The translations under genes were made by a program, and so were the position numbers. Below are positions 35,317-43,532 of a stretch of 64,000 nt of DNA, piece by piece. Position 1 is the stretch's first letter; each line of letters begins with the position of its first letter. Under the pieces are notes generated by a model that saw only the letters and a program-made list of their open reading frames with translations, was not told the origin of the DNA and searched no databases. Location of the stretch: positions 310,001 to 374,000 of the forward strand of contig NZ_CP006880.1 of NCBI RefSeq assembly GCF_000816845.1, written 5' to 3'. The stretch is from Rhizobium gallicum bv. gallicum R602sp. Its GTDB lineage: Bacteria; Pseudomonadota; Alphaproteobacteria; Rhizobiales; Rhizobiaceae.

Positions 35317-36690
35317 TTAGTGCCTGCCGGCCAAGTCCAGCACTTTCTCCTGGACAGGGTCTCGCCCCTGCGCATAAGCCCTGAAACTCAGCTCAACTGT
35401 GGTTTCCGGCGCAATCGAGATACCCCGCGGGCCGAAGGCGACAGTCGCCCAATAGCAGTCGCCGACGTCAAAGCAGCCGGTCTCGTAGTCATGAAATTGG
35501 TGGCTGTAGCGAACGGCGATCTGGGAGTTCGGCAACTTGACATACTTGCCCTCGGACCAGAACTGGCCGCCATCCCCCATCGGTTCGCCGACTAGAGTGA
35601 CCTTGTCGCCTCCCTCTCCCTTAAGCATGGCCGCGGTCGTAATGCCGGCAGAGAAGGTTGCCCTCCCGACAAGCACGAACACACGTCCGTCGCGCGGCAC
35701 AAGTCGAGGTATCGCCCGGGAAAACAGGATCGTGTTGAAGAAGTCGCCGCCATTGTTCAGGCGGAGGTCGACGATGATGTGCTTGGGCTGCATCGGCAGG
35801 ATTTTGTCGAGGACAACGCCGGCGAACTTGTCCGGCAGGGGCGTTTCGTCGATGCTTCTTGCCATGTCGTTACGGATGTAGAGCACCTTCTTGGAATCAT
35901 CGAGGAAGCGCGCCACATCATTGCGCTTGCCATAGATCGGCGGCAGCTCCTTGCGGCCGTCGAGCAGATGGCGCCAGCGTCCCGGCAAGTCCGGATCGTC
36001 GGGAATAAGCACGGAATAGCCCCTGTTCAGGCTTGCCTTGCGCTCATCGCCGGGATCTTCGCCTTTCGTAGGCGCAAGCTCGACGATCTCCGTCCGTCCA
36101 TCGTCAAACTGCAAGGTCAATGGAACGTGGTCCGTGCCGTCGACGGCGCCGATCTGCTCAAGGACGGCGGGCGCAACCAGATAGCCGGGGGAGAGAAAAC
36201 GAATCCGCTGGTCCGTGCCGGGAAGGTAGGCGCGCACCCGGTCGAGCGCTTCCTGCGTTGTTAGGGAGCCGATTCCGTCGATTCGTGCGCCAAGCAACCA
36301 TTCGAAATCCGGGTGAGTCTTGACGATATAAAGCCCATCGGAAAACGACCACACGCGTACGGGAAGGTCGGCGCCAAGCAAAGTCCCGACATTGGCGTTG
36401 GTGTGTCCGTTGCGCGCGATGGCCACGGCCTTCATCACTTCGAGCGCGAACTCTTCCGGCTCCAGATCTTCCACCGCAGAGGCGGTCTCATCAAGATGCC
36501 GGCCGAACGCCACCCTCTGGCTGTCGCTGAAGCTTTTATCCAGCGGAGCCCATTTCTCTTTTAAAAAGGTAAGATCCTCTCGCATCTGGGGCGGCGTCAA
36601 TTTTACATCAGCCGCCTGCGCAAAACCGGTAACAGCTAGCGTGAGGGCCACCGCGGCAGTTCGAGGGAGTGCGAGCCATCCTGGGGACAT
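35317..36690 (-). CDS. Secreted S41-family (C-terminal processing protease-like) peptidase
   Basis: Exported protein of 457 residues with a Sec signal peptide (AAVALTLAVTGFAQAADVK, cleavage near residue 26). The C-terminal half has the S41 fold marks: HIIVDLRLNNGGDFFNTILF and VFVLVGRATFSAGITTAAML, which carries the likely nucleophilic serine, followed by VGEPMGDGGQFWSEGK. A PDZ-like middle segment is not obvious; residues 130-190 may play that part. It may be a periplasmic protease or a non-proteolytic relative. The gene stands alone, with no partner visible. Confidence 0.85.
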   Translation of the reverse strand: MSPGWLALPRTAAVALTLAVTGFAQAADVKLTPPQMREDLTFLKEKWAPLDKSFSDSQRVAFGRHLDETASAVEDLEPEEFALEVMKAVAIARNGHTNANVGTLLGADLPVRVWSFSDGLYIVKTHPDFEWLLGARIDGIGSLTTQEALDRVRAYLPGTDQRIRFLSPGYLVAPAVLEQIGAVDGTDHVPLTLQFDDGRTEIVELAPTKGEDPGDERKASLNRGYSVLIPDDPDLPGRWRHLLDGRKELPPIYGKRNDVARFLDDSKKVLYIRNDMARSIDETPLPDKFAGVVLDKILPMQPKHIIVDLRLNNGGDFFNTILFSRAIPRLVPRDGRVFVLVGRATFSAGITTAAMLKGEGGDKVTLVGEPMGDGGQFWSEGKYVKLPNSQIAVRYSHQFHDYETGCFDVGDCYWATVAFGPRGISIAPETTVELSFRAYAQGRDPVQEKVLDLAGRH

Positions 36691-37194
36691 ACGTGCTTTC
36701 CTCTAGTTCGAATTCAGGCGGTCTTCGCCGCCACATTAATCATGACGATCGGGTTCGCGGGCTTGCGACAATTGTGCGCGAAAAAATCGGAAAGCCATTC
36801 AGTGCGATCCGCATCGGCGTGCGCCTGATGCGAGGCGTATCTTGCTGGGCAAGCCCGTAGGCGGCATTGCGAAATGGCCATAACTGTGGTCACTCGTGAT
36901 GCCCGTTATGCTTCCGCGTTGAAGCGAGAGGGGTGCACAGAACATCGAAATCGACATTCGCGATGTGAGCGGGCTTCACGATGTTTTCCACAGTGGCCGC
37001 CGTGCGTTCCCTTCTGAACCCGCCGACAGATCCTCCACAGACAATATGCGTGGAAAGGAAGGTCCCATGGCGCCTACCTAGAATTTTCACTAAGAAATCC
37101 AGCTGGATTTCTGGCCCAAATAAGGCCGTCGGCGGTTCGATTCCACTCAAGACCTGGTGTAATCGGGCAGTTGCTCATCTGCGTTAGAGCCTTT
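36691..37194. other. Intergenic interval, no supported gene
   Basis: No convincing coding frame was found. A stretch at 37131-37154 looks like a tRNA T-arm (GGTTCGATTCC), but the stem has a mismatch and no acceptor or anticodon arm could be folded. A near-copy of the same 24 bases occurs at 61005. The first part may hold the promoter of the S41 gene. Confidence 0.5.
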
Positions 37195-37375
37195 TTAAGA
37201 GGAATACTCTTCTCCATCAACGAGATGACGGCAGGCGCAAAGGGTCAGGGCCATGACGGTGAGGGTGGTGCCGGCAACTCCACTGCCGGGGAAGGCGCTG
37301 GCGTCGGTGACGATGAGGTTAGGCGCGTCCCAAACTTGGCAGCGCCCATGCACATGGTTTTGCGGAACCATGTCC
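37195..37375 (-). pseudogene. GMC oxidoreductase C-terminal fragment
   Basis: The minus strand reads NHVHGRCQVWDAPNLIVTDA, then SAFPGSGVAGTTLTVMALTL and CACRHLVDGEEYSS before a stop at 37195. This is the C-terminal active-site segment of glucose-methanol-choline flavin oxidoreductases (H-G, then P-N-L-x-V-x-D-x-S, then P-T-L-T-x-x-A-L). The remaining 400 or more residues are absent. It abuts a truncated MDR reductase, so a deletion joined two genes. Confidence 0.8.
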
Positions 37376-37408
37376 GAAACATGAAGCGGGTGGAGCCTGG
37401 GTCAGCTC

Positions 37409-37558
37409 TCAGTGCAATTCACCAATGAGGTCGCCTCCCTCAATGGAAATAGCCTCGACGGCAATGAGCACATCGCCCGGCCCGCAGGCAGGATCCGGCA
37501 TATCGACATATTCAAGAACGGCCGGAACACCAGGGTTGCCATAGACTGCAGCCTTCAT
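37409..37558 (-). pseudogene. Truncated MDR-type quinone/alcohol dehydrogenase, N-terminus only
   Basis: A 49-codon frame with a good start (ATG 37558, ribosome site GGAAGAA) reads MKAAVYGNPGVPAVLEYVDM, then PDPACGPGDVLIAVEAISIE and GGDLI. This is the N-terminal GroES-like start of a zinc-type MDR or quinone reductase. It stops after GELH, where the sequence passes into the GMC remnant. Typical enzymes are about 330 residues, so this is a truncated relic unless the peptide has a new role. Confidence 0.8.
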
Positions 37559-37766
37559 CTGTTCTTCCTTTTCCGTAACTGCACGGGCTAACTGTCATTC
37601 TCCGATGAACCCAATTTGCAGCGCTCAGCCCAATCTGCTGAATTCCACTGATAAGGGATTGCCCAGCGATTGCGGGGCCAGATCGCGGTCGTCCCGCCCC
37701 TGCCGGGCGCCATTTGCATTGCTAAAAGGCAAGACGCCTGTAAACGCTTCAGTCCTTCGATAGTTG

Positions 37767-37916
37767 CTATAGCGGCTGAGCTTCCCGCTTGAAGAAATAA
37801 TGAAAGACGAAATGCGCTGGTGAAACGACCGCAACTAATTCCCACCCGGCGTCACCAAGTTCGTTCATCTGCTGGTTATCGAGTGTCTTGTCGACTGTCA
37901 GGTATTCCCATTTCAT
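37767..37916 (-). CDS. DUF4177-like small protein
   Basis: A 49-residue protein beginning MKWEYLTVDKTLDNQQMNEL and continuing GDAGWELVAVVSPAHFVFHY with FFKREA. This is the full DUF4177 pattern (E-Y, then L-N-x-x-G-x-x-G-W-E-L-V and a final hydrophobic F-K-R strand). The start is ATG at 37916, with GAGGT about seven bases upstream. The function of the family is unknown. It appears to be co-oriented with the small hypothetical gene upstream at 37970. Confidence 0.75.
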   Translation of the reverse strand: MKWEYLTVDKTLDNQQMNELGDAGWELVAVVSPAHFVFHYFFKREAQPL

Positions 37917-37969
37917 GATGGACCTCGTTTATTGCTGTGACCGATTGCCTGGGACAGGGAAGTGCTTTT

Positions 37970-38314
37970 TCAGGGCGCCGTGGTCTGTGCTGTGTGGCTC
38001 TTCCAATAGGTGTCAATGATGTTGCGACAGTTCCGAATGACATGTTCGCCAACCTCCGGGTTTCCTCCCCGCAGCGTATCCGGATTGCCTCCGCAAAGGC
38101 GCACGAATGTTGCTTGCTGAACCGCAAACATGAAGTAGCCTTCACTGGTCGGTTCAAATTCCAAACCAGCGTCTTGCACGTTCCTCGTGACTTCGGCTGT
38201 CGCATCGGAGATGGCGCGCGACACCTTCTCAAGCATGGTCTGTTCGGCCGCTTGCTGGATGGCTAGGAAGGAGCGCTCCTGCGGTGTGGGAATGGGGCAA
38301 CTGTCGGTGTTCAT
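37970..38314 (-). CDS. Hypothetical protein
   Basis: A 114-residue soluble protein starting at ATG 38314 with AAGGAG seven bases upstream. It is rich in helix-forming residues (LAIQQAAEQTMLEKVSRAIS) and has a middle segment EFEPTSEGYFMFAVQQATFV with two cysteines (RLCGGNP, RNCRNII). No family was recognised. The ribosome site and natural composition argue that it is real. It lies between the DUF4177-like gene and the RidA gene on the same strand. Confidence 0.65.
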   Translation of the reverse strand: MNTDSCPIPTPQERSFLAIQQAAEQTMLEKVSRAISDATAEVTRNVQDAGLEFEPTSEGYFMFAVQQATFVRLCGGNPDTLRGGNPEVGEHVIRNCRNIIDTYWKSHTAQTTAP

Positions 38315-38439
38315 TACATTCTCCTTGGGAGGCTGAGATTCTGATCGCATTAAGGCGGTCACAGGCTTTGGCCATGGGTCGGTCGTTGCTAAACGCGACT
38401 AGCCTTTGCATCGTAATGCAGCCGTGGTAGGCGCCAGAG

Positions 38440-38841
38440 TCATTCCAGGATGGCAGTGACACGGATCTCAATTCGCATGGCGGGGAGCCCAAGGGCTTCC
38501 ACACCGGTCTGCGTCCAGATCGGAGCTCGATCGGGCATGTACTCACGGAAAAGACCGGCAATCGTATCGTTCACGATCGGTGGAAAGCCTCCGACGTGAT
38601 AAGAGTTGACATGGACGACATCCTTCCAGTCCGCGCCAGCCGTGGCCAAGGTTCGCCGGACATTCTCAAATGCTCTCTCGATCTCGGTCACGATTGACTC
38701 CGGAATTTCGAGTTCATCGTTCCATCCGCCCTGGCCGGAGATCTCGATGCGATCACCAATCTTGAGCGCTTGTGAAAAGTGCAAAAGCTCATGGAATTTC
38801 TGCCCGTACCCGGGCGTGACGAAAAGTTCAGGCTTTGCCAT
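38440..38841 (-). CDS. RidA/YjgF family protein
   Basis: A 133-residue member of the RidA superfamily of enamine/imine deaminases or related hydrolases. Conserved stretches include LKIGDRIEISGQGGW, VRRTLATAGADWKDVVHVNS and the C-terminal RIEIRVTAIL with the arginine expected to bind a carboxylate. The start is ATG at 38841, with AGGAG upstream. It lies in a row of small detoxification-type genes (SDR and alpha/beta hydrolase upstream). It may clear a reactive intermediate made by one of them; the specific substrate is unknown. Confidence 0.88.
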   Translation of the reverse strand: MAKPELFVTPGYGQKFHELLHFSQALKIGDRIEISGQGGWNDELEIPESIVTEIERAFENVRRTLATAGADWKDVVHVNSYHVGGFPPIVNDTIAGLFREYMPDRAPIWTQTGVEALGLPAMRIEIRVTAILE

Positions 38842-38967
38842 TGAGGTCTCCTATTGTGAGGAAGGTATAAGCATGGAGATGGCGCCCACCGAAATGGTGT
38901 GTTGCCGGTTAGTCCGGGCGATCGAAAAGGTGGCACCATCGCTCCATCAGAATCTTGCACGAGCAAG

Positions 38968-39708
38968 TCAGGCGATTGCACCGCCGTCTGCGGTGAGAAT
39001 AGCGCCCGTGATGACACTCGCGGCCGGGCTTGCAAGAAATACCACAGCGTTGGCAATCTCCCGCGGTTCGCCGTAGCGTCCCAAGGAGGTCAAGCTTTTC
39101 TGCAAGTCTGCAGCCGGGCCGTCCGCCGGGTTGCTTTCAGTATCGGTTGCTCCGGGTTGCACGAGGTTGACGGTGATACCACTTGGACCAAGTTCACGCG
39201 AAAGACCGCGTGTGAAGGATGTGAGAGCTGCTTTGGACATTGCATAGGGTGTTATGCCGGGAAACGGTACCCGCTCGCCCAGAGCCGAGCCGATTGTGAC
39301 GATGCGGCCGCCTTTGCCGAGATGCGGGATGACGGCTTTCGCGAACAGGACCGGAGCTCGTACATTGACATCCATCAAGGTCTGATACGCTGAGACGTCC
39401 AGGTCGACGATCATGCCGTTGTGGCCAATCGCGGCGCTGTTCACGAGGATGTCCAGCCCGCCCAAAGCGGAGACGGCCTCGCTTACTGAGCTAGCAATTG
39501 CCTCGGGGTCGGCGCTGTCCGCTTGGATTGCAGCCACGCGACGCCCCATCTTTTCGATCGCTTCGGTTACCTTCGAGGCCTTTTCGGCGGAGCGTTGGTA
39601 GGTGAACGCGACATCCGCGCCGTTTTCTGCCAGCGCCAATGCGATCGCAGCACCAATGCCTCGCGACCCGCCAGTTACCAGTGCGCGTTTGCCTTTAAGA
39701 TTGATCAT
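38968..39708 (-). CDS. Short-chain dehydrogenase/reductase (FabG-like)
   Basis: Classical SDR of 246 residues: TGGSRGIG at about residues 12-19, DILVNSAAIGHNG (serine in place of the second Asn of NNAG), VTIGSALGERVPF with the catalytic serine, and YAMSKAALTSFTRGL with catalytic Tyr and Lys. The C-terminus ends SVITGAILTADGGAIA, as in the FabG/glucose dehydrogenase group. AAGGA lies upstream of ATG 39708. It is co-oriented with RidA and the alpha/beta hydrolase. The substrate is unknown. Confidence 0.92.
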   Translation of the reverse strand: MINLKGKRALVTGGSRGIGAAIALALAENGADVAFTYQRSAEKASKVTEAIEKMGRRVAAIQADSADPEAIASSVSEAVSALGGLDILVNSAAIGHNGMIVDLDVSAYQTLMDVNVRAPVLFAKAVIPHLGKGGRIVTIGSALGERVPFPGITPYAMSKAALTSFTRGLSRELGPSGITVNLVQPGATDTESNPADGPAADLQKSLTSLGRYGEPREIANAVVFLASPAASVITGAILTADGGAIA

Positions 39709-39972
39709 TTATCTGTTCCTTTCCACCAGGATAAGTTGATGTGTTTCAAGCTATTTTCGAAGGACACCGTCGGATCCAACCGAACAAGCGAATACTATTT
39801 CGCGGGGATTGCTGGCATCCTGTAGGTGCCAGACGTGCAAAACTCCGTTGCTTGAACAGGAACACTTGGAATAGGTCGTAAAACCCGTACCTGTCTTCCC
39901 CGTGAATCTTCGCGATTGTCCGCTTTTCAGTGGCCACTTGAGCCAAGCCCGACGACGACAGTCGTATCGAGC

Positions 39973-40830
39973 TTAGACATGTCTGATCAGGAAGCTCCGA
40001 ATGAACTGAGCGATCTCATCTGCATGTGTTTCCAAGGCAAAATGGCCGGTATCGAGCAGATGGACCTCCGCGGGGGGCAGGTCGCGCTTATAGGCCTCGG
40101 CACCCGCAGGTACGAATGCTGGATCATGTCTGCCCCAGACCGCCAGGAACGGTGGTTGGTGATCGCGAAAATACGCCTGAAACTCCGGATACCGGTCAAT
40201 GTTTGTTCTGTAGTCGAGGATTAGATCCAGTTGAATGTCTTCAGCACCCGGCCGCGACATGAACGCGATATCAAGTTGATAACCATCGGGTGAAAGACGC
40301 TCCTTTGATGTCCCGGTGCGGTATTGCCAGTTCTCGATCACATCAGGAGACAGAGATGCCCGACATGCCTCTCTGTTTTGAGCGGAGGGGTCACGCCAAT
40401 ATGCCTCCCACGCCGTCCATGCATCACTGAACCCTTCGATGTAGGCGTTGCCATTCTGGCTGATGATGGCGGAGATTCGGTCCGGATTGGCCGTCGCCAT
40501 CCTGAACCCGATCGGTGCACCATAGTCGAAAACGTAAAGTGCATAGCGGCTGAGGCCGAGTGCCTCTGTGAAGCCCGTCATGACAGCGGCGAGTTTATCG
40601 AATGTGTAAGGGAATTCTCCACGTGCAGGTGAACTCGTTCGACCGAACCCGGGAAGGTCTGGTGCGATGACGCGGTATCGATCTGCCAACAGCGGGATCA
40701 GATCACGGAACATGTGGCTTGATGACGGAAAACCGTGGAGCAGAAGAAGGACTGGTGCTTCCTTTGAACCGGCCTCTCTGTAGAAAACCTCGACGTCTTG
40801 TACCTTTTGCGTTTTGTAGCTTACGGCCAT
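39973..40830 (-). CDS. Alpha/beta hydrolase, epoxide hydrolase/haloalkane dehalogenase-like
   Basis: Cytoplasmic hydrolase of 285 residues. The oxyanion motif is LLLHGFPSSSHMFRDLIPLL, the nucleophile elbow carries Asp (ALYVFDYGAPIGFRMA), the acid lies in AVWGRHDPAFVPAG and the base histidine in [12 protein letters not shown]. An aspartate nucleophile points to epoxide hydrolase or dehalogenase chemistry, not to an esterase. The start is ATG at 40830, with GAAGGAG upstream. It is divergent from a TetR gene with a palindromic operator between them. A close paralogue with a signal peptide occurs at 58.97 kb. Confidence 0.9.
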   Translation of the reverse strand: MAVSYKTQKVQDVEVFYREAGSKEAPVLLLLHGFPSSSHMFRDLIPLLADRYRVIAPDLPGFGRTSSPARGEFPYTFDKLAAVMTGFTEALGLSRYALYVFDYGAPIGFRMATANPDRISAIISQNGNAYIEGFSDAWTAWEAYWRDPSAQNREACRASLSPDVIENWQYRTGTSKERLSPDGYQLDIAFMSRPGAEDIQLDLILDYRTNIDRYPEFQAYFRDHQPPFLAVWGRHDPAFVPAGAEAYKRDLPPAEVHLLDTGHFALETHADEIAQFIRSFLIRHV

Positions 40831-40888
40831 TTTAGAACTCCTTCTCAAAGGATTCGACAAACCAACAGTCGCGAATGAAGGTAAAATA

Positions 40889-40902
40889 CGACCGAACGGT
40901 CG
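40889..40902. promoter_or_regulatory. TetR-type palindromic operator
   Basis: CGACCGAACGGTCG is a 14-base palindrome, symmetric except for its two central bases, with arms CGACCG / CGGTCG. It lies between the hydrolase and TetR genes. Sites of the A-C-C-G-N-N-C-G-G-T type are common TetR-family operators, so it likely allows the adjacent TetR to repress the hydrolase and itself. Confidence 0.7.
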
Positions 40903-40962
40903 GTTGTCAACCCTTTAGATTTCCTGTATCAAGTGCGGAGAACCCTGGCTCGGAGAAAACGT

Positions 40963-41529
40963 ATGAAAGTCATGAGAGAAACGATCGTATCGACTGCGAG
41001 GGAGTTGTTTCGATCAAGAGGGTATGCAGGCGCGTCGATGAATGACCTCGCGGATGCCGTGGGCCTGAAGAAATCATCGCTGTACGTCCGCTTCCCCAAT
41101 AAGGAAGCTCTCGTTCCGGCGGTACTTGATCTCACTTTGCAAGAGACATTCGGTCAAAGAGACTCAGCCTCCGGGCAATGGGATGATGAATTCGTCGAGG
41201 TCATCGAATTTGTCGCGACCACTCTCACTGATCGCGGCAGATGCGTAGGTCTGCATCTAGCCTACGGCACAAGTGACGAGACCCCGATTGCGAAGCATGC
41301 CGTTCGAGCATTTTTTCAAGCGCATCGCGATCATCTGTCGAGCATCCTGTCCCGCGCCATGCCTGTCGATGTAGCTCGCGACATTGCGACTGACACGTTA
41401 GCCCGTTTGGAAGGTGCCACGGCTTTTGTTGCGATATTCGGCGAGAAGGATGCCATGAAACGAGCGGTTCGCCTTTCCATCGAAGAAGCTAAAAATGCAG
41501 CCGCTGCGAAGTCACTGTCTAGCCGATAA
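40963..41529 (+). CDS. TetR family regulator
   Basis: Regulator of 188 residues with HTH segment RETIVSTARELFRSRGYAGA, SMNDLADAVGLKKSSLYVRF and PNKEAL, and a C-terminal ligand domain resembling the TetR_C group near QADR-type regulators (LHLAYGTSDETPIAKHAVRA). The start is ATG at 40963, with GGAGAA upstream; GTG at 40933 is less likely. It is divergent from the alpha/beta hydrolase, with a palindrome between, and probably represses that gene and the SDR/RidA row behind it. Confidence 0.9.
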   Translation: MKVMRETIVSTARELFRSRGYAGASMNDLADAVGLKKSSLYVRFPNKEALVPAVLDLTLQETFGQRDSASGQWDDEFVEVIEFVATTLTDRGRCVGLHLAYGTSDETPIAKHAVRAFFQAHRDHLSSILSRAMPVDVARDIATDTLARLEGATAFVAIFGEKDAMKRAVRLSIEEAKNAAAAKSLSSR

Positions 41530-41666
41530 CGCCTAAGCCGTGCCGGTTACCGTATCCGCTACCGCATTGAGAATACCCGTCCGTCCATCGGGAAGCTCAT
41601 TGGCAGCCCTGGAACTTTGACCCTACGCCAAATACTAAGCTCAATCCCTTGAGATGGAGGATAATA

Positions 41667-42476
41667 ATGCCTGTTTGTGCTTACGTCGAAATGACCGATG
41701 GCTTGCAGCCGCATGGACCGGCGTGGGAGCAATTTGCCCAAGCTATTGGCAAGTGCAGGCCCGATATACTGTTGATGAATGAGATGCCTTTCGGTCAGTG
41801 GCTGGCTCGAAAGATTGATTTCGTAGTCGAGGACGCACAGCAAAGTGTTGAGATCCACGAAGCTGGAACCGCTGCTCTCGCTGCGCTGAACATTCCGGCC
41901 GTTATAACAAGCCGTCCAATGCTGCTCGCCGACCGCCTTGCCAATGAGGCGATTGTCATCGAGAACGGCGAGGTTCGCCCCCTGCATACGAAGACCTACC
42001 TTCCGCAGGAGCCTGGTTGGTCCGAGGTGTCCTGGTTCAGTCGAGGCGATGGGCGCTTCAACATCCAGAATATTTGCGGGCTAGGTGTAGGCGTCCTTTT
42101 GTGTACCGAACTCATGTTCAACGAACATGCCAGACAATACGGCCGATGCGGAGCCGATTTGATTGCCGTTCCTCGGGCGACCGGTTCTGCCCACGAAAGC
42201 TGGATAACTGCCGGCAAGATGGCCTCAATCGTCTCTGGGAGTTACGTCGTCAGTTCGAACAGGGTCGGGCATTCTACGGATGGTCCACGCTTCGGCGGAG
42301 GCGGCTTCGCCATCACCCCCGGGGGCGATCTGGCTGGGCGGACAGAAACCAGTTTTTCCATCATGCTAGTCGACATTGATGCGCAGGTTTCTGCCCGACA
42401 GCGGCAGGAATATCCCTGTTACGTGGACGAACTGCATGACCCTGGCGGCATCGGGGTCCCTGATATCGATATTTAA
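41667..42476 (+). CDS. Carbon-nitrogen hydrolase (nitrilase superfamily)
   Basis: Amidase or nitrilase-type enzyme of 269 residues with the catalytic triad in order: Glu39 in LLMNEMPFGQ, Lys in PLHTKTYLPQEPGW and Cys in VGVLLCTELMFNEHA. It is a typical length for the superfamily. It hydrolyses a C-N bond of an amide, carbamoyl or nitrile compound in the cytoplasm; the cysteine context CTELMF leaves the branch open. The start is ATG at 41667 after GGAGG. It stands alone, downstream of a TetR gene on the same strand, followed by a strong hairpin. Confidence 0.88.
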   Translation: MPVCAYVEMTDGLQPHGPAWEQFAQAIGKCRPDILLMNEMPFGQWLARKIDFVVEDAQQSVEIHEAGTAALAALNIPAVITSRPMLLADRLANEAIVIENGEVRPLHTKTYLPQEPGWSEVSWFSRGDGRFNIQNICGLGVGVLLCTELMFNEHARQYGRCGADLIAVPRATGSAHESWITAGKMASIVSGSYVVSSNRVGHSTDGPRFGGGGFAITPGGDLAGRTETSFSIMLVDIDAQVSARQRQEYPCYVDELHDPGGIGVPDIDI

Positions 42477-42542
42477 TTGTCAAAAAACCCAGTCACTGTA
42501 GTTCTCTGCAGGACTGCTACTACGTTGCACTGCCGTATTGCC

Positions 42543-42566
42543 GGTCCTCCCGCTCTTGGGAGGACC
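42543..42566. terminator. Strong hairpin after the nitrilase-like gene
   Basis: A perfect 9-bp stem (GGTCCTCCC / GGGAGGACC) with a 6-base loop lies 66 bases after the nitrilase-like stop and 36 bases beyond the minus-strand MFS relic. No clear U-run follows on either strand, so it may act as a weak bidirectional terminator or merely as a stabilising hairpin. Confidence 0.5.
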
Positions 42567-42602
42567 TTGATCCTGCCTGTTCCTGCCAAAGACGGCTTCG
42601 TA

Positions 42603-42840
42603 TCAGGCTTCGCCCGGCCGGTTGATCGCCAGGAAACGGCGAACAACAGGCCTGTCGGGACCCGAGTGGTAGGCAAGTACCTTGGCCTGGAGGTCGGCAT
42701 CGGCCTGCGAAACCCGTTTGTGCTGGCGCAGGTGCTTCGCCCAGGACTCGACCATGAACCATTCGACCTCTTTTGCGGATCGGCAGAATCCTCGGTCACG
42801 CCCCAGCCATAGGCGCCATCGCTCCTGCGAGAGGTGAGCA
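42603..42840 (-). pseudogene. MFS (DHA3-like) transporter C-terminal tail
   Basis: Two frames join to read RRSDGAYGWGVTEDSADPQ and then KEVEWFMVESWAKHLRQHKR, VSQADADLQAKVLAYHSGPD and RPVVRRFLAINRPGEA before a stop at 42603. This is the cytoplasmic C-terminal tail found on MFS exporters of the DHA3 group (F-x-V-E-S-W-x-E-H-L-R-Q-H). The membrane part is missing and a frameshift splits the tail, so it is a relic. Confidence 0.65.
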
Positions 42841-42982
42841 AGTGCATGCAGGATCAGGATTGTTTTTTCGGCGTTGTTTTGCCGAAACTGACCGAAGTTT
42901 CGTTCAGTTCGCCTAGCGATTACTTGCTGCCCGAAACCTATTACATCAAGTTAGTGATCGTTGCTGCGAGGCAGACCTACAT

Positions 42983-43492
42983 TCAGACAGTGATTTCGGA
43001 CCTGTCTGGGTTCGCTTTGATGGAATACTCGCCACCGTTTCTGAAACTGCGGACCGTTGCGAAAGTATCTTCCATAAACTGCACATAAGACAGCTTGCCG
43101 TTCTCACCGCGCGCCAGAACCGAAAAGGGCGACGTCACCGTTTTGCCCAAAACGTTTGATGTGTAGGTGAACGTGCCGAAGATCGCTGCTCCGTTCTTAT
43201 TTTCGAAGCTGTCCTGAATTTCGAAGTTGTCTGTCGTCCAGTAACGGCCGACATCGATAAAAGTCTGAACCAGCCCTTCGGTACCTTCGTTGGTACCGGC
43301 CCAAGGCATGATCCGCTTCAGCTCCGCGTGCTCATAGTTCAGCGAAACATAAATGAAATCGTCCGTCGTGAATTGTTTTACGAAATCCAGGTCAGTCGGG
43401 TTCGACAGGATCGACTGCAATACCCCCAACGGTGACGTGGGGGATGCAGGCTCGGCTTTAGACAACTTCTTAGCGTGCGCATTGATAGACAT
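42983..43492 (-). CDS. NTF2-like (SnoaL-type) protein
   Basis: A 169-residue protein with a cone-shaped NTF2-like domain after a 25-residue tail: VKQFTTDDFIYVSLNYEHAE, TEGLVQTFIDVGRYWTTDNF, GAAIFGTFTYTSNVLGKTVT and GKLSYVQFMEDTF. Such proteins act as hydratases, isomerases or ligand carriers, and many have no known activity. The start is ATG at 43492 with a strong AGAAGGAGG site. It lies 40 bases from the aldehyde dehydrogenase gene on the same strand and may be in one operon with it. Confidence 0.82.
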   Translation of the reverse strand: MSINAHAKKLSKAEPASPTSPLGVLQSILSNPTDLDFVKQFTTDDFIYVSLNYEHAELKRIMPWAGTNEGTEGLVQTFIDVGRYWTTDNFEIQDSFENKNGAAIFGTFTYTSNVLGKTVTSPFSVLARGENGKLSYVQFMEDTFATVRSFRNGGEYSIKANPDRSEITV

Positions 43493-43532
43493 CGTATATT
43501 CCTCCTTCTAAGTGACTTTGGGAATTGAGGTG

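Noticed and set aside
36770-36870. Possible IS630-type transposase scrap (VREKIGKPFSAIRIGVRLMR).
   Set aside because: The resemblance is weak and no DDE block follows, so it was left as an unassigned interval.
37080-37155. Possible tRNA gene, suggested by a T-arm-like sequence.
   Set aside because: The T-stem has a mismatch and no acceptor, D or anticodon arm can be formed in the preceding 70 bases.
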